DNA of 64,000 bases from Mycobacterium sp. KBS0706 (lineage in GTDB: Bacteria; Pseudomonadota; Alphaproteobacteria; DSM-16000; Inquilinaceae). Under the pieces are notes generated by a model. The model was not told the DNA's origin. It ran no database searches and saw only the letters and a list, made by a program, of their open reading frames with translations. The translations under genes and the position numbers were made by a program. This document shows, piece after piece, positions 45,967-55,456 of this stretch. The DNA is taken from positions 171,389-235,388 of the forward strand of contig NZ_VCCH02000001.1 of the NCBI RefSeq assembly GCF_005938675.2. Reading direction: 5' to 3'. Positions within the stretch are counted from its first letter, which is position 1. The number at the start of each line of letters is the position of its first letter.

Positions 45967-47226
45967 ATGGAGCCGATCATCTGGGAATGGATCAACCTCG
46001 TGGCCCGCTGGGTGCACGTGATCACCGCGATCGCCTGGATCGGCTCGTCCTTCTATTTCGTCGCGCTGGACCTCAGCCTGAAGAAGCGCGAGGACCTGCC
46101 GAAGGGCGCCGGCGGCGAAGCCTGGCAGATCCATGGCGGCGGCTTCTACAACATGGTCAAGTACCTGGTGGCGCCGGACCGGCTGCCGAAGGAGCTGACC
46201 TGGTTCAAATGGGAGGCCTACTCCACCTGGATCAGCGGCTTCTTCCTGCTCTGCGTGCTGTACTACCGCGGCGCCGACCTGTTCCTGATCGACCCGCAGG
46301 TGTCACCGTTCTCGCCGAAAGAGGCGATCGCGATCAGCGTGATCAGCCTGGCCCTCGGCTGGCTGGCCTACGATCTGTTGTGCAAGTCGCCTCTGGGCGA
46401 CAGCGACGTCAAGCTGGCCGCCGCGGGCTTCCTTGTGCTGGTCGCGGCGGCCTACGGCTTCGCCCAGGTGTTCAGCGGCCGCGGCGCCATGCTGCAGATG
46501 GGCGCGCTGATCGGCACGATGATGGTGGCCAACGTCTTCTTCCTGATCATCCCGAACCAGCGCAAGGTGGTCGACGCCCTGATCGCCGGGCAGACGCCCG
46601 ACCCGAAGCTGGGCCGGCAGGCCAAGCAGCGGTCGCTGCACAACAACTACCTGACCCTGCCGGTGCTGTTCCTGATGCTCAGCAACCACTACCCGCTGGC
46701 CTTCGGGTCGCACTGGGCCTGGGTGATGACAGCGCTGGTGCTGGTGATGGGCGGGGTGATCCGCCACTTCTTCAATTCGCGCCACGCCGGCAAGGTCACC
46801 CCGTGGTGGACCTGGGCCGCGGCCGCGGCCTGCATGGCGGCGATCATCTGGCTGTCGTCCCTGCCGCCGCCGCGCGAGCACGAGGTCGCGACCGCGACCA
46901 AGCCCTGGATCTCGACGCAGCCCGAGGCTTCGGTCCAGGCGGCCGCGGCGGACCCGAAGCCGGTGTCCTTCGCCCAGGTGACGGACGTCGTCGTGTCCCG
47001 CTGCAGCATGTGCCACTCGACCATGCCGGGCTGGGAGGGCATCAACGAGGCGCCGCGCGGCGTGCTGCTGGACTCGCCGGAGGAGATCCGCCGCCACGCC
47101 AGCCTGATCCGCCTGCAGGCGGTGCTGACCCACGCCATGCCGCCGGCCAATGTCAGCCAGATCACCCCGGAGGAGCGCGACCTCCTCGGGCGCTGGACGG
47201 CCGATCCCGACCAGGCCGTGCAGTAA
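45967..47226 (+). CDS. puuD: Membrane urate oxidase/hydroxylase PuuD with cytochrome c domain
   Basis: A 419-residue integral membrane protein. The N-terminal region (about residues 1-310) has about eight membrane helices with INLVARWVHVITAIAWIGSSFYF and conserved histidines. The C-terminal cytochrome c domain (about 330-419) carries the haem site CSMCH. PuuD oxidises urate to 5-hydroxyisourate and passes electrons to the respiratory chain, replacing cofactor-free uricase. GGAGGCGAGGGC precedes the ATG. It is followed after 13 nt by guanine deaminase and divergent from a LysR gene. Confidence 0.93.
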   Translation: MEPIIWEWINLVARWVHVITAIAWIGSSFYFVALDLSLKKREDLPKGAGGEAWQIHGGGFYNMVKYLVAPDRLPKELTWFKWEAYSTWISGFFLLCVLYYRGADLFLIDPQVSPFSPKEAIAISVISLALGWLAYDLLCKSPLGDSDVKLAAAGFLVLVAAAYGFAQVFSGRGAMLQMGALIGTMMVANVFFLIIPNQRKVVDALIAGQTPDPKLGRQAKQRSLHNNYLTLPVLFLMLSNHYPLAFGSHWAWVMTALVLVMGGVIRHFFNSRHAGKVTPWWTWAAAAACMAAIIWLSSLPPPREHEVATATKPWISTQPEASVQAAAADPKPVSFAQVTDVVVSRCSMCHSTMPGWEGINEAPRGVLLDSPEEIRRHASLIRLQAVLTHAMPPANVSQITPEERDLLGRWTADPDQAVQ

Positions 47227-47239
47227 CAGGAGCTTCGAT

Positions 47240-48604
47240 ATGACCACCACCGCCCTGCCCCCCACTGCACTACGAGGGCGCCTGCTGAGCTTCCTCGCCG
47301 CCCCGAAGGGCGCCGGCGATGCCGCCAGCTATCGCTATATCCCCGACGGCGTGGTGGTGGTCGAGGCCGGCCGGATCGCTCGGGTCGGCCCAGCGGCCGA
47401 GGTGCTGCCGGCGCTGCCGGCCGGCACCGCGGTCGACCATTACCCGGACGAGCTGATCCTGCCCGGCTTCATCGACGCGCATCTGCATTTCCCACAGACC
47501 CAGGTGATCGCCTCCTACGGCGCGCAGCTGCTGGACTGGCTGCAGAAATACACCTTCGTCGCCGAGCAGCGTTACGCCGACCAGGCTTATGCCGAGCGTC
47601 AGGCCAAGTGGTTCCTGGGGGAGCTGCTGGCCAACGGCACCACCACCGCCGCGGTCTATGGCTCGGTCCATCCCGGGTCGGCCGAGGCCTTCTTCGCCGA
47701 ATCCGAGCGGCTGGGCACTGCCATGATCGCCGGCAAGGTGATGATGGACCGCAACGCGCCGTCCGGCCTGCTGGACACAGCCCAATCCTCCTATGACGAC
47801 AGCCGCGCCCTGCTGGAACGCTGGCACGGCAAAGGGCGCCAGCGCTATGCCGTCACCCCGCGCTTCGCCATCACCTCGACCGAGGCGCAGCTGGAGGCGG
47901 CGGGCGCGCTGGCGCGGGAATTCCCGGACGCCTATGTCCAGACCCACATCGCCGAGAACCTGAAGGAGGTCGCGGCGGTGCGCGAACTGTTCCCGGACAG
48001 CCGCGACTATCTCGACGTCTATGACACATACGGCCTGCTCGGGCCGAAGACCCTGTTCGGCCACTGCATCCATCTCGAGGAGCGCGAGCGCCGGCGCATG
48101 GCCGAGACCGGCTCGGTCGCGGTGTTCTGCCCGACCTCGAACCTGTTCATCGGCAGCGGCCTGTTCCCCCTACGCGTTTTACAGGGGCGCGAGCTGGCGC
48201 GGCGCGACCCGCCGGTGCGGATCGCGGCGGCGACGGATGTCGGCGGCGGCACCAGCTATTCGATGCTGCGCACGCTCGGCGAGGGCTACAAGGTGCAGCA
48301 GCTGCAGGGCACCAACCTGTCGGCGCTGGAGGCCTTCCACCTGGTCACCGCCGGCAATGCCGAGGCGCTGGGCCTGCAGCACGAGATCGGCACCATCGCC
48401 CCCGGCCGCTGCGCCGACCTGGTGGTGCTGGATGCCCGCGCCACCGCCGCCATGGCGCACCGGATGGAGGCGGTCGAGGCCGATCTCGAGGAAGAACTGT
48501 TCATCCTCATGACTTTGGGGGATGATCGGTCGGTGAAGGCGACCTACATCCAGGGGCGCCGCATGCACGAACGGGAGGGAACGCGCAGCCGGTCACCGGC
48601 CTGA
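47240..48604 (+). CDS. guaD: Guanine deaminase
   Basis: A 454-residue amidohydrolase converting guanine to xanthine and ammonia. The metal motif is DAHLHF (His81, His83), followed by THIAEN (third His), FGHCIHL and ATDVGGG (metal Asp). FPQTQVIASYGAQLLDWLQKY is a guanine-deaminase-specific block. ACAGGAGC precedes the ATG. It lies just after puuD, so guanine entry and urate oxidation are co-expressed, and ends 19 nt before the IclR gene. Confidence 0.94.
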   Translation: MTTTALPPTALRGRLLSFLAAPKGAGDAASYRYIPDGVVVVEAGRIARVGPAAEVLPALPAGTAVDHYPDELILPGFIDAHLHFPQTQVIASYGAQLLDWLQKYTFVAEQRYADQAYAERQAKWFLGELLANGTTTAAVYGSVHPGSAEAFFAESERLGTAMIAGKVMMDRNAPSGLLDTAQSSYDDSRALLERWHGKGRQRYAVTPRFAITSTEAQLEAAGALAREFPDAYVQTHIAENLKEVAAVRELFPDSRDYLDVYDTYGLLGPKTLFGHCIHLEERERRRMAETGSVAVFCPTSNLFIGSGLFPLRVLQGRELARRDPPVRIAAATDVGGGTSYSMLRTLGEGYKVQQLQGTNLSALEAFHLVTAGNAEALGLQHEIGTIAPGRCADLVVLDARATAAMAHRMEAVEADLEEELFILMTLGDDRSVKATYIQGRRMHEREGTRSRSPA

Positions 48605-48623
48605 GCGTCCAGTCAGGAGCGCC

Positions 48624-49424
48624 ATGGCTGAGATCGATCGCGACGCCGACCCCAGCATCGACGAGCCGAAGACCGGGCAGGTCCGGTCCCTGCTTCGTGC
48701 CCTGCGGCTGCTCGACACCGTGGCCGGCCGGGCCGAGGGCATGAGCCTGACCGAGCTGGCCCGGGCCACCGACCTGTCCGCCCCCACGGTCCACCGCCTG
48801 CTGACCACGCTGGAGGAGGCGCATTACGTGCGCTTCGACCCGGCGACGCGGCGCTGGATGGTCGGGCTGCAGGCCTTCCTGTCCGGCCTCGCCTATGCCG
48901 ACGGCATGGGGCTGCGCCGCCTGGCCGACCCACCGATGCGCACCCTGTTCGGCCTGTGCCACGAGACGGTGAACCTGGCGGTGGAAGAGCGCGGAACCAT
49001 CCTCTACCTGCACCAGCTCGGCGACCCGGGGGCCAGCCTGCCGGGGTCGACGCCCTTGCCGGTGCATGGCTCGGGCGTCGGCAAGGCCCTCTTGTCGGCC
49101 AAGACCGACCCGGTGCTGTCGCGCACCCTGCCCGCGCTCGCCCTGACCCGGCTGACCGAGAAGACGGTGCCGGACCTGCCCAGCCTGCGCGACCAGATCA
49201 GCCGCGCCCGCCGTTCCGGCTACGCCATCGACGACGAGGAGCACCTGTCCGGCGTGCGCTGCGTCGCCGCGCCGATCCTCGACCGCGGCGGCCGCCCGGT
49301 GGCCGCGCTGTCGATCTCCGCCCCGCGCGAGCGCATGGGCGACGACCGCATCGGCCAGATCGGCATGCTGGTGCGCCAGGCGGCCGAGAAGGTGACCCTG
49401 CAGCTCGGCGGCCGGCCACACTGA
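48624..49424 (+). CDS. IclR family transcriptional regulator (AllR-like position)
   Basis: A 266-residue regulator. The winged HTH spans about residues 20-85 (MSLTELARATDLSAPTVHRLLTTLEEAHYV) and the effector domain about 95-260, with SGVGKALLS and GYAIDDEEHLSGVRCVAAP typical of IclR. It sits between guaD and the gcl region. IclR members such as AllR sense glyoxylate or allantoin intermediates, so control of the gcl-hyi-glxR branch is plausible; this is inferred from position only. Confidence 0.88.
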   Translation: MAEIDRDADPSIDEPKTGQVRSLLRALRLLDTVAGRAEGMSLTELARATDLSAPTVHRLLTTLEEAHYVRFDPATRRWMVGLQAFLSGLAYADGMGLRRLADPPMRTLFGLCHETVNLAVEERGTILYLHQLGDPGASLPGSTPLPVHGSGVGKALLSAKTDPVLSRTLPALALTRLTEKTVPDLPSLRDQISRARRSGYAIDDEEHLSGVRCVAAPILDRGGRPVAALSISAPRERMGDDRIGQIGMLVRQAAEKVTLQLGGRPH

Positions 49425-49446
49425 GAGTCTCTGCGGCGTCTTTGAC

Positions 49447-49719
49447 TCAGCGGTGATAGTGGAAGCGGCAGCTGGCGATCTCGAGCACCTGGGTATCGCC
49501 CGATCCGGCCAGGCGATAGACGAGACGATGTTCGCGGGTGATGCGCCTCGACCACCAGCCCTTGAAATCGCCGCCCAGCGGTTCGGGCTTGCCGATGCCG
49601 GTGAAGGGGGAGCGCGACGCGTCTTTGACGAGCTCGTTCACCCGTCCCAGGACCGCCTTGTCGTTCTGCTGCCAGAACAGGTAGTCGGCCCACGCGGTCT
49701 CGGAGAAGACGAGCTTCAT
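49447..49719 (-). CDS. yoeB: YoeB/Txe family toxin (mRNA interferase)
   Basis: A 90-residue ribosome-dependent RNase toxin. The beginning MKLVFSETAWADYLFWQQND and the end CRFHYHR are family hallmarks; the C-terminal His-Tyr pair and the Arg in TREHRLVYR are the catalytic residues known in YoeB. It cleaves mRNA on the ribosome when the antitoxin is degraded. Its ATG overlaps the antitoxin stop (ATGA), giving the usual antitoxin-first coupling. It is placed between purine genes and looks like an inserted module, though without visible attachment sites. Confidence 0.93.
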   Translation of the reverse strand: MKLVFSETAWADYLFWQQNDKAVLGRVNELVKDASRSPFTGIGKPEPLGGDFKGWWSRRITREHRLVYRLAGSGDTQVLEIASCRFHYHR

Positions 49720-49970
49720 TCCTCGATCAGGGTCCGCTCAATTCCCTTGCCCGCATCCAGCTCGGCGATCGAACGGCGCAGGTGATCGGCATTGGCGGGC
49801 GTGCTGAGGAGATGAAGCGTCTCCCGCATCCCCTCGAACTCGGAGAGCGGCAGAATGACCACCGGCTCGTGGTTCTGGCGGGTCACGACCAGCTCCGTCC
49901 GGTCGGCCTCGATCTGATCCAGGTGCTTGGCCATGTTGGCCCGCAGCTCGGTGAGGGTGACGTGGGTCAT
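49716..49970 (-). CDS. yefM: YefM/Phd family antitoxin
   Basis: An 84-residue antitoxin and repressor. The ATG at 49970 is favoured because GGAG lies 6 nt upstream; an ATG two codons earlier is too close to it. The N-terminal Phd/YefM DNA-binding domain reads THVTLTELRANMAKHLDQI, followed by VVTRQNHEPVVILPLSEFEGM and a disordered toxin-neutralising tail. A 22-bp palindrome just upstream contains the TGTACA motif bound by YefM. Confidence 0.92.
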   Translation of the reverse strand: MTHVTLTELRANMAKHLDQIEADRTELVVTRQNHEPVVILPLSEFEGMRETLHLLSTPANADHLRRSIAELDAGKGIERTLIEE

Positions 49971-49985
49971 GAGCATCTCCAATAA

Positions 49986-50007
49986 TCTGTACATATATAT
50001 GTACAGA
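49986..50007 (-). promoter_or_regulatory. YefM operator palindrome
   Basis: A perfect 22-bp palindrome with core TGTACATATATATGTACA, 16 nt upstream of the antitoxin start. The TGTACA half-site is the sequence known to be recognised by YefM in Escherichia coli, so the operator is identified by both symmetry and motif. The AT-rich centre probably overlaps the promoter. Confidence 0.8.
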
Positions 50008-50170
50008 GACGGTCTCCGCAATCCCTCCATATACGGGGACGCGGCTTCCACCAGGTGAAAAAGACCGTTCCTAACTGCCGATTTCCACGCCCTGGAATGT
50101 TTCGGGCCGCCGCTGGCCCCGCCCCGCTCCGCCCGCCACCATCCTCCCGAGAACCTTCGAACGGGAGGGC

Positions 50171-51931
50171 ATGATGCCCAAGATGACGGCGATGGAAGCG
50201 GCGGTGCATGTGTTGCGCAGCGAGGGCGTGGAGGTGGCGTTCGGCGTGCCGGGTGCTGCGATCCTGCCCTTCTACGAGGCGCTGAAGGACAGCGGCATCC
50301 GCCATGTGCTGGTGCGGCACGAGGAGGGCGGCACCCATGCCGCCGAGGGCTATACCCGCGCCCGGGCCGGGGCGATCGGCGTCTGCATCGGCACCTCCGG
50401 CCCGGCCGGCACCAACATGATCACCGGCCTGTACTCCGCCATCGCGGATTCGATCCCGATCCTGTGCATCACCGGGCAGGCGCCGCGCGCCAAGCTGCAC
50501 AAGGAGGATTTCCAGGCGGTCGATATCGCCGCCATCGCCCGGCCGGTGACCAAATGGGCGATCACGGTGATGGAGGGCGCGCAAGTGCCCTGGGTGTTCC
50601 GCCGCGCCTTCCAGATCATGCGCTCCGACCGGCCCGGCCCGGTGCATATCGACCTGCCGATCGACGTGCAGAAGGAGATCATCGACTACGATCCCGAGAC
50701 CGACGCGCCGCTGCCGGTGTCGCGGCCCGCGCCGAACCCCAGCGCCATCGCCCGCGCCATCGACATGCTGCTGGCGGCGGAGAAGCCGCTGATCGTCGCC
50801 GGCGGCGGCATCATCAATGCCGAGGCGTCCGACCTCTTGGTCGAATTCGCCGAGCTGGTGAACGTGCCGGTGGTGCCGACGCTGATGGGCTGGGGCACCA
50901 TCCCCGACGACCATCCGCTGAACGCCGGCATGGTCGGGCTGCAGACCCAGCACCGCTACGGCAACGCCACCTTCCTGCAGAGCGACGTGGTGCTGGGCAT
51001 CGGCAACCGCTGGGCCAACCGCCACACCGGATCGACCGATGTCTATACGAAGGGCCGCAAGTTCATCCATGTCGACATCGAGCCGACCCAGATCGGCCGG
51101 GTGTTCTGCCCCGACCTGGGCATCGTCGCCGACGCGAAGCTGGCGCTGGAGGCGCTGATCGCCGAGGCCCGCGGCCGCCGCCTGCCGAGGCGCGAGAGCT
51201 GGGTGGCCGGGGTGCAGGAGCGCAAACGCACCATGCTGCGCCGGACCGATTTCGACAACACCCCGATCAAGCCGCAGCGGGCGTTCCAGGAGATCAACGC
51301 CGCCTTCGGCCGCGACACCCGCTTCGTCACCGCGATCGGCCTGTACCAGATCGCGTCGGGCCAGTTCCAGAAGGTGTACAAGCCGCGCAACTACATCATC
51401 TGCGGCCAGGCCGGGCCGCTGGGCTGGGAGGTGTCGGCCTGCACCGGCGCCAAGCTGGCCGACCCGTCGGCCGAGGTGGTCGGCATCGTCGGCGACTATT
51501 CGCTGCAGTTCCTGATCGAGGAGCTGGCGGTGGCCGCGCAATACCGCATCCCCTTCGTGCTGGTGGTGCTGAACAACGCCTATCTCGGCCTGATCCGCCA
51601 GGCGGAGCGCGGCTACAACATGGATTACGAGGTCCAGCTCTCGTTCCAGAACATCAATGCGCCGGAGATCGGCGATTACGGCGTCGACCACGTCAAGGCG
51701 GCGGAGGCCTTCGGCTGCATCGCCCGCCGGGTGTTCGACCCGGAGGAGATCGGCGAGGCCCTGCAATGGGCGCGCACCCGCGCCACCCAGGCCAGCCTGC
51801 CGGTCATGGTCGAGATCATCACCGAGCGGGTGACCAACATCGCCATGGGGCCGGAGATCGACAAGGTCACCGAGTTCGAGGAGATCATCGACCTCGCCCC
51901 CGCCCCGGCCCGCGAGCCGGAGACGGTGTAG
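50171..51931 (+). CDS. gcl: Glyoxylate carboligase (tartronate-semialdehyde synthase), unusual active site
   Basis: A 586-residue thiamine-diphosphate enzyme joining two glyoxylates into tartronate semialdehyde. The full-length resemblance to Gcl is strong: [54 protein letters not shown] and ERVTNIAMG. The ThDP site is [15 protein letters not shown] with [10 protein letters not shown]. Residue 51, which is Val in the well-studied Gcl and departs there from other ThDP enzymes, is Glu here (RHEEGG), the canonical catalytic glutamate. Gcl activity is supported by the hyi and glxR neighbours, but this residue deserves testing. Confidence 0.88.
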   Translation: MMPKMTAMEAAVHVLRSEGVEVAFGVPGAAILPFYEALKDSGIRHVLVRHEEGGTHAAEGYTRARAGAIGVCIGTSGPAGTNMITGLYSAIADSIPILCITGQAPRAKLHKEDFQAVDIAAIARPVTKWAITVMEGAQVPWVFRRAFQIMRSDRPGPVHIDLPIDVQKEIIDYDPETDAPLPVSRPAPNPSAIARAIDMLLAAEKPLIVAGGGIINAEASDLLVEFAELVNVPVVPTLMGWGTIPDDHPLNAGMVGLQTQHRYGNATFLQSDVVLGIGNRWANRHTGSTDVYTKGRKFIHVDIEPTQIGRVFCPDLGIVADAKLALEALIAEARGRRLPRRESWVAGVQERKRTMLRRTDFDNTPIKPQRAFQEINAAFGRDTRFVTAIGLYQIASGQFQKVYKPRNYIICGQAGPLGWEVSACTGAKLADPSAEVVGIVGDYSLQFLIEELAVAAQYRIPFVLVVLNNAYLGLIRQAERGYNMDYEVQLSFQNINAPEIGDYGVDHVKAAEAFGCIARRVFDPEEIGEALQWARTRATQASLPVMVEIITERVTNIAMGPEIDKVTEFEEIIDLAPAPAREPETV

Positions 51932-51975
51932 CGACAGCGCCGAGCCCATCGCAGCCAAAACGGCCGGGCCGGAGC

Positions 51976-52094
51976 GCCCCCCTCACCCGGAACCGCTCAC
52001 GCGGTTCCGACCTCTCCCCTGGGGCGAGGTGAAAATTCCCTCTCCTCGGGGAGAGGGAGGGGCCCGGCCCGCTTGGGCCGGGAGGGTGAGGGGG
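51976..52094 (-). repeat. Modular repeat in the gcl-hyi gap (inverted orientation)
   Basis: Bounded by CCCCCTCACCC and GGGTGAGGGGG. Read on the minus strand it contains the hairpin GGGGAGAGG unit, TCG, and a second hairpin with arms GGAACCGC/GCGGTTCC around a short loop, then GGGTGAGGGG. The second-hairpin arms differ from those at 20224 and 53022, while the constant parts agree. Confidence 0.75.
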
Positions 52095-52139
52095 CGGCCG
52101 GGAACGGTCGATCCATCAACGGGAATGTGTGAGACCGCC

Positions 52140-52937
52140 ATGCCGCGCTTCGCCGCCAACCTGACCATGCTGTTCAACGAGCATTCCTTCCTCGACCGCT
52201 TCGACCGTGCCGCCGAGGCCGGCTTCACCGGGGTCGAGTACCTGTTCCCCTACCCCTACCCGAAGGAGGAGTTGGCCGAGCGGCTGCAGCGCCACGGCCT
52301 GACCCAGGTGCTGCACAACCTGCCGGCCGGCGACTGGGCCAAGGGCGAGCGCGGCATCGCCTGCCTGCCCGACCGCAAGGGCGAGTTCCAGGACGGGGTC
52401 GGCCAGGCCATCGACTACGCCACCGCGCTGGGCTGCCGGCAGGTCAACTGCCTGGCCGGCAAGCGGCCGGCGGGGGTGGCCGAGACAGTGCTGGGCGATA
52501 CGCTGGTCGACAACCTCCGCTTCGCCGCCAAGGCGCTGGGCGAGGCCGGCATCGACCTGCTGGTCGAGCCGATCAACACCCGCGACATCCCTGCCTTCTT
52601 CCTCAACGGATCACAGCAGACACTCGACGTGCTCGACGCGGTCGAGGCGCCGAACACCCGGCTGCAATACGACATCTACCACATGCAGATCATGGAGGGG
52701 GACCTGGGGCCGACCTTGCAGGCGCTGATGTCCCGCATCGGCCACATCCAGGTCGCCGACAATCCCGGCCGGCACGAGCCGGGCACCGGCGAGATCCATT
52801 ACCCCTTCCTGTTCCGCCTGCTCGACGCGCTCGGCTATGCCGGCTGGGTCGGCGCCGAATACGTGCCGCAGGCGGGCACCGAGGCCGGCCTCGGCTGGTT
52901 CGCGCCGTATCGGGCCCGGACGGCCGTGCCGGCCTGA
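52140..52937 (+). CDS. hyi: Hydroxypyruvate isomerase
   Basis: About 265 residues, normal for Hyi, from the ATG giving MPRFAANLTMLF; an ATG five codons upstream is possible. The TIM-barrel isomerase features are NEHSFLDRFDRAAEAGFTGVEYLFPYPY, HNLPAGDWAKGERGIACLP, VEPINTRDIP (metal Glu), YDIYHMQIMEGDL and GEIHYPFLF. It interconverts hydroxypyruvate and tartronate semialdehyde. It lies between gcl and glxR, the standard order, though repeats fill both gaps. Confidence 0.92.
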   Translation: MPRFAANLTMLFNEHSFLDRFDRAAEAGFTGVEYLFPYPYPKEELAERLQRHGLTQVLHNLPAGDWAKGERGIACLPDRKGEFQDGVGQAIDYATALGCRQVNCLAGKRPAGVAETVLGDTLVDNLRFAAKALGEAGIDLLVEPINTRDIPAFFLNGSQQTLDVLDAVEAPNTRLQYDIYHMQIMEGDLGPTLQALMSRIGHIQVADNPGRHEPGTGEIHYPFLFRLLDALGYAGWVGAEYVPQAGTEAGLGWFAPYRARTAVPA

Positions 52938-52942
52938 GCCAT

Positions 52943-53073
52943 TCCCCCTCACCCTCCCGCCGCCAACGCGGCGGGCCCCTCTCTCTCCCCAAGGAGAGGG
53001 GAATGAGAGCCTCGGCCCCTACACCTCTCCTTGGGGAGAGGTCGAAATCGCAAGGCGATTTCGGGTGAGGGGG
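52943..53073 (+). repeat. Intergenic modular repeat, family A, second copy
   Basis: About 131 nt, almost the same as 20144-20276 in order and orientation: CCCCCTCACCC, a GGGCCCCTCTCTC block, hairpin CCTCTCCTTGGGGAGAGG, TCG, hairpin CGAAATCG/CGATTTCG with a different loop, GGGTGAGGGGG. Lies between hyi and glxR. Confidence 0.8.
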
Positions 53074-53108
53074 CGGCTCCGGCTCTCGTTTCCTCACAGG
53101 AGTTCGTC

Positions 53109-54008
53109 ATGAACGTCGCCTTCATCGGCCTCGGCATCATGGGCCGCCCCATGGCCGGCCACCTGATCGCCGCCGGGCACAGCCTCTTCCTCTACGACAT
53201 CACCGGCGTGCCGGAGGGGCTGGCCGGCACCGCCGTCTCCTCCGCCGCCGAGGCCGCCCGCCGCGCCGACATCGTCATCACCATGGTGCCCGACACGCCG
53301 CATGTGGAGGCGGCGCTGTTCGGCCCCGGCGGCGTCGCCGAGGGGCTGTCGCCCGGCAAGGTCGTGGTCGATATGAGCTCGATCTCGCCGATCGCCACCA
53401 AGGGCTTCGCCGAGAAGATCAATGTGCTGGGCTGCGACTATCTCGACGCCCCGGTCTCGGGCGGCGAGGTCGGGGCCAAGGCCGCCAGCCTGACCATCAT
53501 GATCGGCGGACCGCAGGCCGCCTTCGACCGGGTGCGCCCGCTGTTCGAGGCGATGGGCAAGAACGTCACCCTGGTCGGCGGCAATGGCGACGGCCAAACC
53601 ACCAAGGTCGCCAACCAGATCATCGTCGCCCTGACCATCGAGGCGGTGGCCGAGGCGCTGCTGTTCGCGGCCAAGGCCGGGGCCGACCCGGCCCGGGTGC
53701 GGCAGGCGCTGATGGGCGGCTTCGCGGCCTCGCGCATCCTCGAGGTGCATGGCGAGCGCATGATCCAGCGCAACTTCGCGCCCGGCTTCCGCATCGCCCT
53801 GCACCAGAAGGACCTGGCCCTGGCGCTGGACGGTGCCAAGGCGCTGAGCGTGCCCTTGCCGAACACCGCGGCGACGCAGCAGCTGCTGCACGCCGCCATC
53901 GCCCAGGGCGGCGCCGCCTGGGACCACTCCGCCATCCTCAAGGTGTTGGAGCGCCAGGCCGATTTCGAGATCGCCGCCCCCGCGGCCGCGCGGCAGGACG
54001 CGGCGTGA
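53109..54008 (+). CDS. glxR: 2-hydroxy-3-oxopropionate (tartronate semialdehyde) reductase
   Basis: A 299-residue beta-hydroxyacid dehydrogenase reducing tartronate semialdehyde to glycerate. The NAD(P) motif GLGIMGRPMAGHL is at residues 7-19, the substrate motif DAPVSGGEVGAK at about 113-124, and the catalytic lysine in TTKVANQI near residue 170. CACAGGAG precedes the ATG. It completes the glycerate pathway by which glyoxylate from allantoin breakdown enters central metabolism. Confidence 0.92.
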   Translation: MNVAFIGLGIMGRPMAGHLIAAGHSLFLYDITGVPEGLAGTAVSSAAEAARRADIVITMVPDTPHVEAALFGPGGVAEGLSPGKVVVDMSSISPIATKGFAEKINVLGCDYLDAPVSGGEVGAKAASLTIMIGGPQAAFDRVRPLFEAMGKNVTLVGGNGDGQTTKVANQIIVALTIEAVAEALLFAAKAGADPARVRQALMGGFAASRILEVHGERMIQRNFAPGFRIALHQKDLALALDGAKALSVPLPNTAATQQLLHAAIAQGGAAWDHSAILKVLERQADFEIAAPAAARQDAA

Positions 54009-54104
54009 TGCCATCACCAGGTTGAAGCACTTTCAAATCGCACAACCTCTCCCGTCCCCCTCATCCGGTGCTACGCTCCGAAGAAATGGGACGGGAGGCT
54101 TATC

Positions 54105-55445
54105 ATGCGGCTGTGGATCAAGGACCCGCTGGCGATCCTGGCGGACGGCGCCGAGCGCGGCGTGGTGGTCGAGGACGGGCGGATCGCCGAGCTGGTGCCG
54201 GCGGGGCGGGAACCCGCGGCGCCGGTGGACGGCGTGTTCGACGCCGGCAGCCATGTCGTGCTGCCCGGGCTGATCAACACCCACCATCATTTCTACCAGA
54301 CCCTGACCCGTGCCGTGCCGGCGGCGCTGGACCGCGAGCTGTTCCCCTGGCTGCAGGCGCTGTACCCAGTCTGGGCCCGGCTGGAGCCGGAGTCGCTGCG
54401 CAGCGCCGTCACCGTGGCGATGGCGGAGCTGCTGCTGTCCGGCTGCACCACCACCTCGGACCACCATTATGTCTTCCCCGACGGGTTGGAGCACGCCATC
54501 GACATCGAGGTCGAGGTGGCGCGGTCGCTCGGCATCCGCGCCACCCTGACCCGCGGCTCGATGAACCTGTCGGTGCGCGACGGCGGGCTGCCGCCGGACA
54601 GCGTGGTCCAGGACGAGGATGCAATCCTGGCCGACAGCGAGCGGCTGGTCGCGGCGCATCATCAGGCCGGAGACGGCGCCATGGTGCAGATCGCGCTGGC
54701 CCCCTGCTCGCCCTTCTCGGTCACCGGGTCGCTGATGCGGCGCACGGCGGAGCTGGCCGATCGGCTCGACGTCCGGCTGCACACCCATCTCGCCGAGACC
54801 GAGGACGAGAACCGGTTCTGCGTCGAGAAGTTCGGCGGCCGGCCGCTCGACTATCTGGAGGAGTGCGGCTGGCTGGGCCCGCGCACCTGGCTGGCGCATG
54901 GCGTCCATTTCAACCCGGCGGAAATCGACCGCATGGCCCGGGCCGGCACGGCGGTGACGCATTGCCCCTGCTCGAACCAGACCCTGGCCTCCGGCCATTG
55001 CCCGGTGCACGGCATGGAGCAGGCGGGGATGAGCGTCGGCCTCGGCGTCGACGGCTCCGCCTCCAATGACGGCTCGAACCTGATGCAGGAGGTGCGGGCC
55101 GCCTTCCTGCTGCAGCGGCTCAACTACGGCGTCACCGCGATCAGCCACCGCGACGCGCTGCGCTGGGCCACCGCCGGCTCCGCCGCCTGCCTCGGCCGGC
55201 CGGATCTCGGCGTGATCGCGCCGGGCAAGCAGGCCGACCTGGCGCTGTTCGCGCTGGACGAGCTGCGCTTTGCCGGCCATGGCGATCCGTTGGCGGCGCT
55301 GGTGCTGTGCGGCGCGCACCGGGCCGATTTCGTCATGGTCGGCGGCAGCTGGCGGGTGGAGCACGGCGCGATTCCCGGCCTCGACCTGCCCCGGCTGATC
55401 CGCAGCCACCAAGCGCTGGCCCTGCGGATGCAGAACGCCCTCTGA
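54105..55445 (+). CDS. 8-oxoguanine deaminase-type amidohydrolase (AtzB/TrzN-like)
   Basis: A 446-residue metal-dependent deaminase. NTHHHFYQTLTRAVP (metal histidines and the block typical of this clade), HTHLAETEDENRFC, LAHGVHF, CSNQTLASGHCPVH and VDGSASNDGSNLMQE are the defining segments. Sequences of this type were characterised as 8-oxoguanine deaminase or dechlorinating triazine hydrolases; the purine neighbourhood favours 8-oxoguanine to urate, feeding directly into PuuD. Its upstream region contains TTGAA-N5-TTCAA (54023-54037), possibly a regulator site. Confidence 0.83.
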   Translation: MRLWIKDPLAILADGAERGVVVEDGRIAELVPAGREPAAPVDGVFDAGSHVVLPGLINTHHHFYQTLTRAVPAALDRELFPWLQALYPVWARLEPESLRSAVTVAMAELLLSGCTTTSDHHYVFPDGLEHAIDIEVEVARSLGIRATLTRGSMNLSVRDGGLPPDSVVQDEDAILADSERLVAAHHQAGDGAMVQIALAPCSPFSVTGSLMRRTAELADRLDVRLHTHLAETEDENRFCVEKFGGRPLDYLEECGWLGPRTWLAHGVHFNPAEIDRMARAGTAVTHCPCSNQTLASGHCPVHGMEQAGMSVGLGVDGSASNDGSNLMQEVRAAFLLQRLNYGVTAISHRDALRWATAGSAACLGRPDLGVIAPGKQADLALFALDELRFAGHGDPLAALVLCGAHRADFVMVGGSWRVEHGAIPGLDLPRLIRSHQALALRMQNAL

Positions 55446-55456
55446 GTTTGAGCCTC

